Below the pieces are notes generated by a model. That model searched no databases. It was not told the DNA's origin and saw only the letters and a program-made list of their open reading frames with translations. A stretch of 64,000 bases of DNA, taken from assembly GCA_963377175.1 (NCBI GenBank), contig CAUJNA010002780.1, forward strand, positions 786,331 to 850,330, read 5' to 3'. How positions within the stretch are numbered: position 1 is the first letter of the stretch; the number at the start of each line of letters is the position of its first letter. The position numbers and the translations under genes were made by a program. The stretch is from Effrenium voratum. Lineage: Eukaryota > Sar > Dinophyceae > Suessiales > Symbiodiniaceae. Of this stretch, positions 11,500-21,900 are shown in pieces.

Positions 11500-11690
11500 C
11501 TCGCTAAGCTTGACACACGGCACAAATCAAAACGGTTGGTGTGCAGACTCTGCTCCTCCCGAAGACTCCTCATGAATTCACTTCGCTCCAGTCGAGCCTG
11601 CAGGCGCTTGCATTGGGTCGAACGGGGCAAGCACTCAATCGCCACAGCCTTTTTGCGCTCGAGTTCCTTCTCAGCCTTCTCCTTTCAGGG
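11500..11690 (-). CDS. coiled-coil exon of unknown gene
   Basis: Behind an AAAG acceptor at about 11690 the minus strand reads EKAEKELERKKAVAIECLPR, then CKRLQARLERSEFMRSLREE. Heptad-like spacing of hydrophobic residues and high Glu/Lys/Arg content indicate a coiled coil. Same gene block as 10.65-14 kb by strand and character. Confidence 0.5.
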
Positions 11691-11769
11691 AAACACACGA
11701 TGCAAACACTGCATGTTCAAGGGATGCTCGCGCGCGTGTGTGTGGTGTGTGATCGGGGTGCAAATCTAT

Positions 11770-11972
11770 AAGACTCGGCCCTGACATTCTTTTTGATATC
11801 CTCGTGCTGCTGCGAAATCCACACATCTTTTGAAGCTGGAAAAACGAGAGATGAACGCTTCTTCGATGGCTCTGTGTCTACAGTTTGGCGACAGCATCAC
11901 CTCCCTCAGGCCGAGCTTCCGCCCGCTGTCAATGCTGATCTTCAGAAGGGCACAGTCTGCCTGCTGGCAGAC
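11770..11972 (-). CDS. exon of unknown gene
   Basis: After a CAGCAG acceptor the minus strand stays open for about 65 codons: ADCALLKISIDSGRKLGLRE, then VMLSPNCRHRAIEEAFISRF, then a stretch ending GYQKECQG. There is no methionine at its start, as expected for an internal exon. It reads like a globular domain but I cannot name it. Confidence 0.45.
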
Positions 11973-12135
11973 GAATCCTATCCAGGCAGATGTGGAAGGA
12001 CATGTAACACCGGTGGGGTAGCATTTCGAGCTGAACTACGGCACGCACTTCGAAAGCGAGAAGCGGGTGAACGAACTTCTCTGATGAGCAAGTCGCCAGG
12101 TCTTCATCAGAGGCGTTCGTCCGCATTTCGCTTCC

Positions 12136-13046
12136 GAGGGGTGTAGCTCGGCTCGAAGCACGGCTGTCAGCGGGCATGCCCCACTCGTCACCAGGAGCTT
12201 TACTTCTTCCCAAAAGGGGCCTTACCTTGATTCACAATGTGCCCAAAGATAGATCGCATTGAACGACGCGATCAATCATGGGGCACATCGCTCATCGCTC
12301 TTATGCCATTGTTCGCCCGCAGCCCCAACCACAGCGAGGGCTTACTGGACTACAGTAACCCCTCCTTGCGGCTCATAGACGGAGCCGTCGACATGGGCGC
12401 ACAAACCCCCAGTTCGGCTCGAAGCACGGCTGTCAGCGGGCGCCTCCCACTCGTCACCAGGAGCTTTACTTCAGCCCAAAAGGGGCCTTACCTTGATTCA
12501 CAATGTGCCCTAAAATAGATCGAATTGAACAACGCGATCAATCATGGGGCACAATCGCTCATCGCTCTTATGCCATTGTTCTCCCGCAGCTCCGACCACA
12601 GCGAGGGTTTACTGGACTACAGCAACTCCCCCTTCGGTTCGTAGACGGAGCCGTCAGCATGGGCGCACAGCTCTTATGCCATTGTTCGCCCGCAGCTCCA
12701 ACCACAGCGAGGGTTTACTGGACTGCAGCAACCATCTCTGCGGCTCGTAGACGGCCGTCGACAGGGCGCACAAACCCCCAGTTCGGCTCGAAGCACAGCT
12801 GTCAGCGGGCGCCTCCCACTCGTCACCAGGAGCTTTACTTCTTCCCAAAAGGGGCCTTACCTTGATTCACAATGTGCCCTAAGATAGATCGAATTGAACA
12901 ACGCGATCAATCATGGGGCACATCGCTCATCGCTCTTATGCCATTGTTCGCCCGCAGCTCCAACCACAGCGAGGGCTTACTGTACTACAGCAACCCCCCC
13001 TTGCGGCTCGTAGACGGAGCCGTCGACATGGGCGCACAAACCCCCG
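12136..13046. repeat. 266-bp tandem duplication, three copies
   Basis: A segment containing CTTACCTTGATTCACAATG recurs with the marker ATGTGCCC at 12238, 12504 and 12873. The spacing is 266 bp and then 369 bp; the extra 103 bp is a partial duplication (ATGCCATTGTTC segment at about 12570 and again at about 12674). Copies are about 90-95% alike by eye. None of the six frames stays open across copies, and the block sits between two minus-strand exons, so it is read as an expanded intron. Confidence 0.85.
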
Positions 13047-13275
13047 AACGAAAGCCTCGGCACTTCTTCACCTTCATTCTCTCATTGAAAATCCACAGCC
13101 ACCTGCTGTTGGCATTGCCCCCGCCGGTGGGATTGTAAGCGGCGTGGCCCTCCTCTAGGATCTCTTTGATTTCAATGGAGATAGCGTACCAGGGTTCCTC
13201 GAACTTCGTGGAGAGCACATGGGACGCATTGGGGCATCGCGCTGGCGCGGGCTTGCGCGAAGGCCATGTTGTCAT
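13047..13275 (-). CDS. exon of unknown minus-strand gene
   Basis: Open minus-strand frame with strong coding character: TKFEEPWYAISIEIKEILEE, then GHAAYNPTGGGNANSRWLWI, then FNERMKVKKCRGF. It stops being protein-like exactly where the 266-bp repeat begins, so the exon end is near 13047. Looks like a folded domain; family not recognised. Confidence 0.5.
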
Positions 13276-13589
13276 CTGTGTCTTTTGAAGAGTTTGAAAG
13301 GTGGGTTTGGCTGCAGCGGAACCACTTGAGCAAAACCTTGAGCTGAACCACTCACCCCTGAGGATGTCTACTACCGGAGATTTATCTGACAGTCAAATCA
13401 TGAAACATGTCAATGTCCAGAGTCCAAGAGAGTACACAAGCACAACAAATCGCGCAAAGGATGTGGGAGGTTTGTTGCAGCGGAGTCCTGCATGGAGACG
13501 TGATCACCTGTGTATTCCACCTGCACCGGAGACAAGCACTAACTCCCAAAACGACGCTACAGCTGCCGAGCCACCCTTCACAACAGAAT

Positions 13590-13800
13590 GTGACCCACGG
13601 ACATGGGAAATTGGGACCACTGCTTTTGGTCATTGTAGGGAACTCAGGGTCTACCTCCACAATCCCACAGTAGACTACCAATGCTTCTGCCAGTTGACCG
13701 TGCGCACTGACTCCGAAATCGGCCTGCGCAATCTTCGGTGGCTTGTATGCCCCCAAGTGTCCCGCGGCATCGGTGGGTTGAGCTTCGTCCTTGGAACAAA
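13590..13800 (-). CDS. exon-like frame, unknown
   Basis: The minus strand reads PPKIAQADFGVSAHGQLAEA, then LVVYCGIVEVDPEFPTMTKS in a frame that stays open across about 13382-13816. Only part is likely exon. No family recognised. Confidence 0.4.
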
Positions 13801-13919
13801 CATGATAACAACACATAATACATACTCGACTCGGATCAAGTGGGGTCTATTACAACCCTTTAGTACCCGTGCGGGTCTATTTGGGATAGACCCAATGTAA
13901 ACCTCAAACATGGTCTTTA

Positions 13920-14045
13920 TCTCTTGTGCTTTGCGGTGGTATCTTGCAGGAGGCTGACCTCAAGTGGAAAATCTGAGCTCAGTACCTTCTCCACCTCCTC
14001 ATCTTGCACTGTGGTCGTGAGCTCGCCAGGACGAAGGGCCTATGA
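13920..14045 (-). CDS. acidic exon-like piece
   Basis: The minus strand reads ALRPGELTTTVQDEEVEK followed by a possible GT donor (GTACTG), or continues through SSDFPLEVSLLQDTTAKHK. Part of the run of minus-strand pieces between 10.65 and 18.3 kb. Confidence 0.4.
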
Positions 14046-14139
14046 AGTAGCAGTTGCGATTGCATCACTTGACTCAAAGCTTCATGATGTTCCAGGTGAC
14101 GGGCTTGAGCATCAGGCAATCCTGCCGGCTGCATTTGCG

Positions 14140-14455
14140 TCAGTGTGTGTGTGTGTATCCGTGTATGTGTGCGCGTATGTGTGTCTGTGTATGTGTGCAT
14201 GTGTGTGTGTGTGTCTGTATGTGCGCATGTGTATATGATTGCATGTGCATGTGTGTGTGTGTACGTGGATGATGTGAGTCACAATCAAAATTTGGTATTA
14301 AAGTGGTGTACCCAAACCCACTTACCCGAGCTTTGATTATGGCTCATGTGTGTGTGTGTGTGTGGGATGGTGTGGGGATGGAATGGTGGGGCATGGTGTG
14401 CAATGGTGTGAGATGGGTGTGGGTGGGTGTGGGTGGGTGTGTGTGGGTGTGGGTG
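14140..14455. repeat. GT-rich microsatellites
   Basis: Imperfect (GT)n with GTAT, GTGC and GTCT variants at about 14140-14265, then (TG)n grading into GGGTGT units at about 14341-14455. They lie between exon-like pieces, so probably intronic. Confidence 0.85.
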
Positions 14456-14534
14456 CAAGCTAGGAACATCCTCTTGGATCGCAATATGCCTATCACTGCC
14501 GTCACAATCCGTGGCTGAATCACCATTCCGGGCC

Positions 14535-14900
14535 TTCCAAATCTTCTGCCTTCTTGGCATGCCATTGCAAGAGCTTATTCATCTGATACCTGGCCAGCTT
14601 CAATTCTGCGACCCGACCCCTCTAGCACAGCACGGCCCAGGATTCCCAAGCCACAAGCACTAAGCAAAAGGAAATCACAGTTGGTGAACTTTTTGAGGGA
14701 TCCCGCTTTGGTTTGCATTTAATGGGAAACCAAAGGAAAAATCCAACCATCTTGACGTGTCCCCCGTCGGGCAAACCCATCTGGTCGGGGTACTCAAGCT
14801 TCCGCAAAAACAACTCCACCCACAGGCTCTTGCAAACCGAGGTGCTGCAAACGTTGGTCCACCGGCTTCAGCTTCTCCAGCAACGTCCGGATCCACAGCA
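14535..14900 (-). CDS. two coiled-coil exon-like pieces
   Basis: The minus strand reads ELKLARYQMNKLLQWHAKKA followed by EDLEGPE (about 14535-14625) and TLLEKLKPVDQRLQHLGLQE (about 14830-14895). Both are charged and helical. They lie in different frames and are separated by stops, as expected for exons with an intron. Confidence 0.4.
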
Positions 14901-15624
14901 AACGCGGCCTCGGCGTCGGCGACGTTGGCGGGCGAAAGGGGATCTCCACACTATGCTATGAGAAGAGCCTACAAACAAACAAAGCTAAAGCAATTGTTCA
15001 GCCCTTTGCACACGAGCAGCTCCTTCATCAGTGACAGGGAAGAACCTTCTAGGACGAGGAAAAGACATGTCCTTGAAAACCCTTTTAGAAGAAGGCGCCC
15101 CACTAGATCCAGCAAACGTTTGCAAGTGAAATAATTCTTGGATGAAGCGAGAAGGAAACCAAAAGGAAGCAAACACGTGTAACACGTGCCTTCGCAGGGG
15201 AGGGATCCCCTCTATGAGGCAAATGCCGAACGTGGAGCTCACATCGCCCCCTCTGGGCCGCAGGCACTACCGGATGGCTTCGCACGGGCGCTCCTGGAGG
15301 ATTCCCCGATCGCCAGGCGCTAAGCCGCTAGTGCGATTGTCAGCATGGGATTTGGGGTACATCCCCCGTTTGGATGTTGCAAATTTTGCCAGGGGCAAAC
15401 CAACGCAGGATGGGTCCAAAGAGTGCATTCCCTCAAATGGTACCAAAAGCATTCCCGGGTTAAAATGCCCTTGCCTTAGAAGCTGACACGCAGCGCTTCG
15501 CTGAGCTTAAAGAAACGAATTTGCGCAGCGAATCACCCCAAACTGCCCTGCCTTTGATTTTCAACAGCAGGTAGTATGTCAAAGCGATCAAGTAGCTCAG
15601 AAGCAATTGAACCTCCCATGTCGG

Positions 15625-15830
15625 CTTGGTCAAAGGACACCGACATCAATGGTCGCCCCAAAGAAGCGAAAGTGCATCTCACGCACTTCGGTCTCAGCCT
15701 TCATCTCGACATAGGAGGCTGGAGCCCTGGGATCCGCATCCTGTGGAAAAAGCGTGCAATCTGGGGCGTGGTTCCCATCCGCCACAACGTGTCTCTTCAG
15801 GGCGCGTGAATGCCGAGGATTCGCCATGCA
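15625..15830 (-). CDS. exon of unknown gene
   Basis: The minus strand reads ALKRHVVADGNHAPDCTLFP, QDADPRAPASYVEMKAETEV, then REMHFRFFGATIDVGVL. Good coding character over about 60 codons. Family not recognised. Between here and 16.4 kb no further exon is evident. Confidence 0.4.
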
Positions 15831-16424
15831 GGTTTTCCGAATAGGATTCCTGTTCCTAGAGCCAAAGGCTTTCTGGACTTGGAGGGCGGGCACCTCAGAA
15901 GCCTTCTTTTGTCCAGTGCTCTGCTGTGTTTGTGCGAAACCTGCGTTCTACTTTGCAGGTGTTTCTGACAGCATGTCGCCTGCTTCTGTTGCCCCTTCTG
16001 GTCTTGGTGGTTTTGCCAAATCTGGTTTGCGACATGAAAGGGCCGTTCGGGGCTGGTGATTTTGTTCTTGATCCCGTGGGATCAGTCGGCTCGCACATGG
16101 ATTGGGAACGTGCATGGTTGTATTTTGGAACGGTACTGCTTGCGTCCCCAACACACGCATCAGTGTGCTCTTAGTTGGACATGCTCTCTGTCCTGGGCCC
16201 CCTACCACTCAGAACTAGCTCTCAGAACCTTCCTAGAAGGTGTGATTTTGTTGGACATGGAATTGGCTCCTGTTTGACATAGTTCCCGTTGAATTCCCAG
16301 CTACTCGCGTAAACTCGAGACAGTGGGCATTTCGGCATGCCCTATGAAACCTCGACACGCAAGCATGTTTCCCCTGTATCAGCAGTCAATTAACCCTGGT
16401 ACTTCACAGCCAATGCGCACATGC

Positions 16425-17225
16425 TTGTGCTGGTGTGGCCTTCGTGCTCTGGTCTGCAAACTTCTGCCCAACCAGCTGCACCTGAGCGACCACAGGCAAG
16501 GACCTCCCTCCTCAAATCGTCCCGCTTCCCCAACAGCTTGGTCACTTGTCAACTAAAAGGGAGAGTCCCTGGAACCAGCCCCATACTTCCACCAAATTTC
16601 ACTCGGTGAGACTCTTTGCCCGTAACAGACCCAACTGCGGCTTCGCCCCGACCCCCAGACCCTCCCAGTCGTCTTGCTGCAGGCCACGTCCTGCTTCACC
16701 GCCACCAGCTTTCGGCGCAGCTCGGCCAGCGCCTCGCAGGCCGAAGGCGCTTGCGTCCCCATTCCCGGCTGCGACTGCACTCCGCCTGCAGCAATTCCGC
16801 GTCGGAGCTCACGGAGAGCTCCGGGTCCTATGGATCTGGGTATGAGGCACTGGGAATACTGTGTGGGCACTTCCAAGAATATATTCAGGTCCACCATTGG
16901 GGAAAAGCCTTCCGCGTTCCCAATCAAAATGTATAGCCACCTAAAGCTGCCTTTGGCGCGCCTTTTCCACCAGGATGTGGAAGTCCAGCTTACCCACGAG
17001 CTGGTCGGTGACATCCTGAAATATCCTCTCTCATCCCAATGCAGGCCCAGCCCGGGGCAGCCCGGCAGCCCGGCAGACCAATCAGCTTTGCCTGGATGGC
17101 ACTCTCAGCTTCGCGGCTCGCCTGCAACGCACGGCTCGTGCTGCGTCTGCAAGGTGAATGCTTTGCTTCTTGCAACGCCTTCACCTTCTTGGCCGGTCTC
17201 GGCATTCTCGAGCATCGGCTGATGC
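16425..17225 (-). CDS. cluster of four helical exon-like pieces
   Basis: On the minus strand: PRPAKKVKALQEAKHSPCRR plus ALQASREAESAIQAKLIGLP (about 17070-17215), DVTDQLVGKLDFHILVEKAR (about 16950-17020), ALRELRRGIAAGGVQSQPG plus EALAELRRKLVAVKQDVA (about 16645-16830), and QVTKLLGKRDDLRREVLACG (about 16480-16555). All are basic and helical. Splice joins were not resolved. They are grouped because they share strand, style and spacing. Confidence 0.4.
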
Positions 17226-17539
17226 TGTGGGAAAAATAGTTTGAAGGAGTTCGGTGTTGACTTGGTACGTAGTTGCCTGTTTTTGTCTTCTGAAAGCTGA
17301 ATTGGCACAATGCGAAGATTTGACTAAACATTAAGCCCATTCCAAGGACTACTGTGTAGCAAAACATGCCCTAGACTTTTGAGCCGGCTGCCAGATTGCG
17401 CAGAAACCGGTGCTCGAAACATCACCCAAGGCGCCCTATCAAAGAACAAAAACACATTCAAGGGTCCTGAGACAATACGTAACACCACCAAGGAGAAAGC
17501 ATTGGGACCTGACACAGTGCGCAAATGTTGCACATTAAG

Positions 17540-18290
17540 CGGAATCTGAGGCTCTGCACCTTGACCTGCCTCGGTGCGATCTTCTTCAGCTGTGCCTGCG
17601 AGCAAGAACATGTGTTCCCTGTATCGCTGTGTTTTTGCCTCTGCCTCTTCGTCTACGAGTTATGGTTGAGTTTGCATGTGTTCAATAAAGCTGATAATGC
17701 TTGTCTGCGTAAAATGTCACATTGTTCGGTCTGTGCATGAGATAGCTGACAGTTGGCCTGCCTGCATCGCTGCGCGCTTGGGATACTTCAGCAGCGCAAT
17801 TTTCATCTTATTCGCCTGGGTCCAGAATTTATCTCTGCTCCCTGACACCCAAATGCCACGCCACTGGGGCTCTGAATTTGATTTACCCTGCCAAGGCAGC
17901 GGCTGTCTCCGTGGACGACATGACCGCAACTGCAAAGGCACCTGCGGGTCTGCACGCCTTCCAAGGAAAGGAACTCACAGCAACCACAAAGCACCTGCGC
18001 GCCCTCGGCTTGTGTCAACCGCCTTGGTCTGTGCTCATCTCTGCGCATTGCCGAATGGAACTTAAGGTGAGAGCTTGCAAATCGAGCCCCAAGTTCTTTG
18101 CTTGAGCAAAAACATTATGGCACCAGAGCAGCCGGAAACAGCCATAAGCCAATCTCGGCACCAACAGTTCTGTGAGCCTCCCCCTCGCCCCGCAGTGTCC
18201 GCAGGCCTCTTCGTTTTCCAGCTTGTCTCGCAACGGAGTGAGGCTGATGTGGTGCTCAACACCGAAAAGACTCGGAACCCGGGACAGCTG
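17540..18290 (-). CDS. further exon-like pieces, unknown
   Basis: On the minus strand: SLTPLRDKLENEEACGHCGA plus RGRLTELLVPRLAYG (about 18150-18245), KFWTQANKMKIALLKYPKRA (about 17765-17830) and AGTAEEDRTEAGQGAEPQIP (about 17540-17600). They lie just downstream of the NMD3 stop codon, so they belong to the next gene on the strand. Family not recognised. Confidence 0.35.
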
Positions 18291-18376
18291 GAACCGCGGA
18301 CGGTCCTCGAGTCTGGCTGTTCCGCAGCTCTCATTAACATCACGCGCGGGGCCCGGGGCTCTGGGGCTCTGCGGTC

Positions 18377-18700
18377 TCAATCGCGAAGCTCCAGGCCCTC
18401 CAGAAGCTCGGCAAGTGGCACCTCAAGGCGATATGTTCCGATGGCCATGCGTCAAAAATGCGTACCCAAAATGGAACCCTGGCAAATGGAACCAAAGACT
18501 AAAACCCGCGGTGCCCTGGTGATTGTATTTTGACCCATACCCATGTCAACTAAAAGGATCTCTGGCCTCAGGTGCATCCGAGTCTGCATCCTCATCCTTC
18601 CGCGGAAAACATGCGGGAGACGAGTGACACTTGCGCACCCCGACGCACACGCCGCAAGCCCGCCCAATGGCTCCTCGTCCGCGGCATCGGGCTTATCTTC
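18377..18700 (-). CDS. NMD3: NMD3 last two exons
   Basis: 18674-18700 reads EDKPDAADE after a CCAG acceptor and ends at a GA donor; 18377-18421 reads [14 protein letters not shown] then TGA. NMD3 tails end in an acidic stretch followed by a similar Pro-Leu-x-Glu-Leu-Leu/Met motif. The join from the preceding exon (after NMYR) is not fixed; several phases were tried and none was clearly best. Confidence 0.7.
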
Positions 18701-18887
18701 CTGGCAAAAGGTGTCCATGGCTTCAAGGACAGCAAAATTTCCAAAAATCGTGTGTAACCTTTTCCAGACATGCTAACAACAACAGCAAAATTAAAAGGAA
18801 AGAACATGGGCATGGGTGGCATGGGTCACATTGACATGTTCTCTCCTTTTCTGTCTCTCGCTCTCTCTCTCTCTCACTCACTCTCTC

Positions 18888-18925
<38 letters not shown>

Positions 18926-21900
18926 CCTGCCTGCTCGCCCTTGCTTCCAGGAGGCGCTTCACTCCTCAGACCAAAGCAATGTCTCCGAAAGCATGGCTCA
19001 AATCGGAGACATGCGGGGCATTTTGTTTTGCTGCGGGGAGACGGGGGGTGGTTCTCAGCGCAGCCCCGCCTGTACATATTGACACTTCTTCGCAAGTCAG
19101 GGTCTTCCTCCAGGTCTTGCTTCAGCGCCTGGCAGCTTGTCAACCATAAGCCTCCATGGACAGGGCGTGTTGCTTAGAGGACATGAACCCTTTAAGCTGG
19201 CCATTTGCATGGACGAGCATTGAAAAGGTTCCAAAAGTAACATGCATTGCTGCATTGCCATTTGGTCGCTCTGCTGAAACCTCTTCAAAGGGCATCGGCC
19301 TCCATGTCGGCATCATCGTCAACAGCATCCTCCCCTTCCACAGCTTCTCTGTTCAGCCTTTTCAGCTCCCACCTAAGGTCTGCCAATGTCTGCCATCAGG
19401 CATGACTCCCAGAACAGCTCGGGGAATCAACTATGCCTACCTGCAAAATCCTGCAAGGTCTTCAAATTCTGAGGCCCAGGCTTCCTCTTGCTCTTCCTAT
19501 TGTAAACCTGACGCTTGAGCCAACTCATACACTAAACCAGTTGGCTGATGCTCACCAAGGAAAGACAACACCAGATTCCACATTCAAAACGAAGACATGT
19601 TGAGAAAGTTGGGATTCCCTCACACTTTATTGTTGGCTTTCTTTGCCAACAATGCCGGAGGGGTTCACCATGTTGAGGCCTAAAACTCCTGCCTTCTTCA
19701 CCAGGACGACGTCTAGCGTCCCGCCCTGAAAATGGGATCCAGTGGCACGGGAGACTAGCGCGAGTGCTTGGGTGGCAAACCATTCACCACAAAGTTTCGA
19801 CATGATAAACCGCAAATTGCGGTTGGCCTGACGCAACGATTGAAATAACAAAGCCCCGTATCTATAACTCAACATCCCCCTGAGCTGTCCCTCTACGCCC
19901 AGTCCTTGAAGGCCTCGTCGCTGATCCCACTGACCTCACCCGTTGAGGCATGACCGGCTCAGCCGAAAGACCGTAATCTTGCTGGAACAACCCAAGGCAA
20001 ACTGCGAGAAACACTCCGATCTCATTGAGGGTCAAGCGTTGACCGTGCGCAGGTCATAGCCCATCACTCTACCGCCAGGCCTGCACACCGTCTCATCCAC
20101 GACAGCAATGTGAGGCTTCGTCAAAGCTGCATTTGTGCTCTTAAGCCCATGTTCCGGGCAAATGCCCAGGCAATATTACTCCGCAAAGCTTTCATGATTG
20201 AGAACGGTGGGCCTGTGCCAAAAGCTTTAAGTGTCAAGTTCGAAGGCTCACGATGGCCTGAGGAAGCCTCCTAAATGACTGCGGACAATGATGCGGTCAT
20301 CGTTGACGCCCAAGTCGCAGGCTCTAGCAATCTGGCGGAGAGCAACTCGCCATGCCGTTCGTGCACGAAATAGTCAAAATAGTCAAGTAGAGTTAACCAC
20401 AAACAATGCGATTCATTCTTCGCCTCCACATCAGCCAGGGACATCTTGCCCCGCCCGGGTAGGTTGTGCCTTGCAGCAGAGCCGGCCTGCAAACCGAGCA
20501 CGGCTGGTCAAACGAGCTGAGTTCAGCTGGTGGGGGGAGTCACAAAGATGGCCTTTTTTTGGACCTTGGTGCTGCTTTGTACCGCCTTTTAAGGGGGATA
20601 CCAATAAGGCCCAAAAGTTTGAAAAAGCCCTCCAAAAGCAACAAACATATGTGAATGTCAAGCAATTGCATAAGAGTTCATGCGTTGTACAAAACTATAT
20701 AGCATGGGGATGGTGTGGTGCACCTGTCCCTTCCAGGTTCAGGGTCGGTGTTTCCAGAGATGGCTCGAGCCGAACTCAAGCTAGGCCTCCGCTTTCTCAA
20801 CGGGTTCCACGTTCAAGACAACATACTCGGTGAGATGCTCCCGTCGACAAACCTCACATGGAAGCGGCGCCGAGAAGACTTCACCTCACAATATACTGAG
20901 CTAGCTGGCTGAATGGACAGGCCGCTTCCAGTATTCCTGGATCAAGGACAATCAGGGCTGACAAGATTAAACCCTTGCCCTTGCTCTGTGCGCAGTGCGT
21001 AAGATTGGAATTTTAGAGCTTAGCTTAATTTCCATGTGATATGCATTTGCCGATTGTAAGCCGGGGCACTTTCCCTTGGCTGTAGTTTCCCTCCACAAAT
21101 CAAACACCGCCCTGCAGTCGAGCGTCTGGTGTTGGAATGTCATAGCCTTCGCGCATGCAGAGCAAAACTTTCAGCTGACTGCAACAAGCAATAATTTTCG
21201 AGGGTATTCCTTGCCATGTGAGTCAGAATCAAATGATGAAAATCCGAAAACTAAGTACAGAATCCAAAGGGCCGCGCAAATATTCTGGCTGGCATTGTGT
21301 TTCTCTGGGGCCACTTGCGACTTGCAAAGTGCAATGCTGTAAGTTGCAAGGATGGCCACCTGGGCCTTTGGCCCGCCACGAAATGCAATGCAACTGGTTG
21401 TGAACTTGAAGCCCCCCTCGATGTGCCAAAAGAGGTCTGTACAATTTGTTTCATTCCTCCACGGGCACTGCGGTGGACCATGGTGGGGCCGCTCTTGCCG
21501 TACTCCCCCTTGAAGATCCACATCTACTGGAACGTGCGCAGGGGAGGATAGGATGGAACCACAAACCCATACGTTCGCTCGCATGGGGCCACAACTTTGA
21601 TCTTTATGGTTGAGGGCGCAAGTACAGTCAGCTCCTTGGTCACGCGCTCTCCGATGCCTGGAAACATTGTTACGCCGCCATTCTCGTCTAACGCCTACAT
21701 CGCACTTCAAATGAGTCGTGGATGCCGCTGGCCTCCTTGCCCACAAAGCTTCGTTGACAAAGAACCTCAGCACGGCGGAACCGTTCGCTGCCCACACAGT
21801 GGCGAAGTTACCGTCCGGCAGTAGATACGCCCTCTCTTCGTCGCGGCTTTCAGAGGAAGACTTCATCTCACTGTCAAAATCAATCGCAACATAGCAAAGT

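Noticed and set aside
19514..19523. TTGGCTCAAG (minus strand), 10 bases like the DinoSL end
   Set aside because: Not at a gene start; it lies between NMD3 exons, and a 10-mer is expected by chance about 0.1 times per window.
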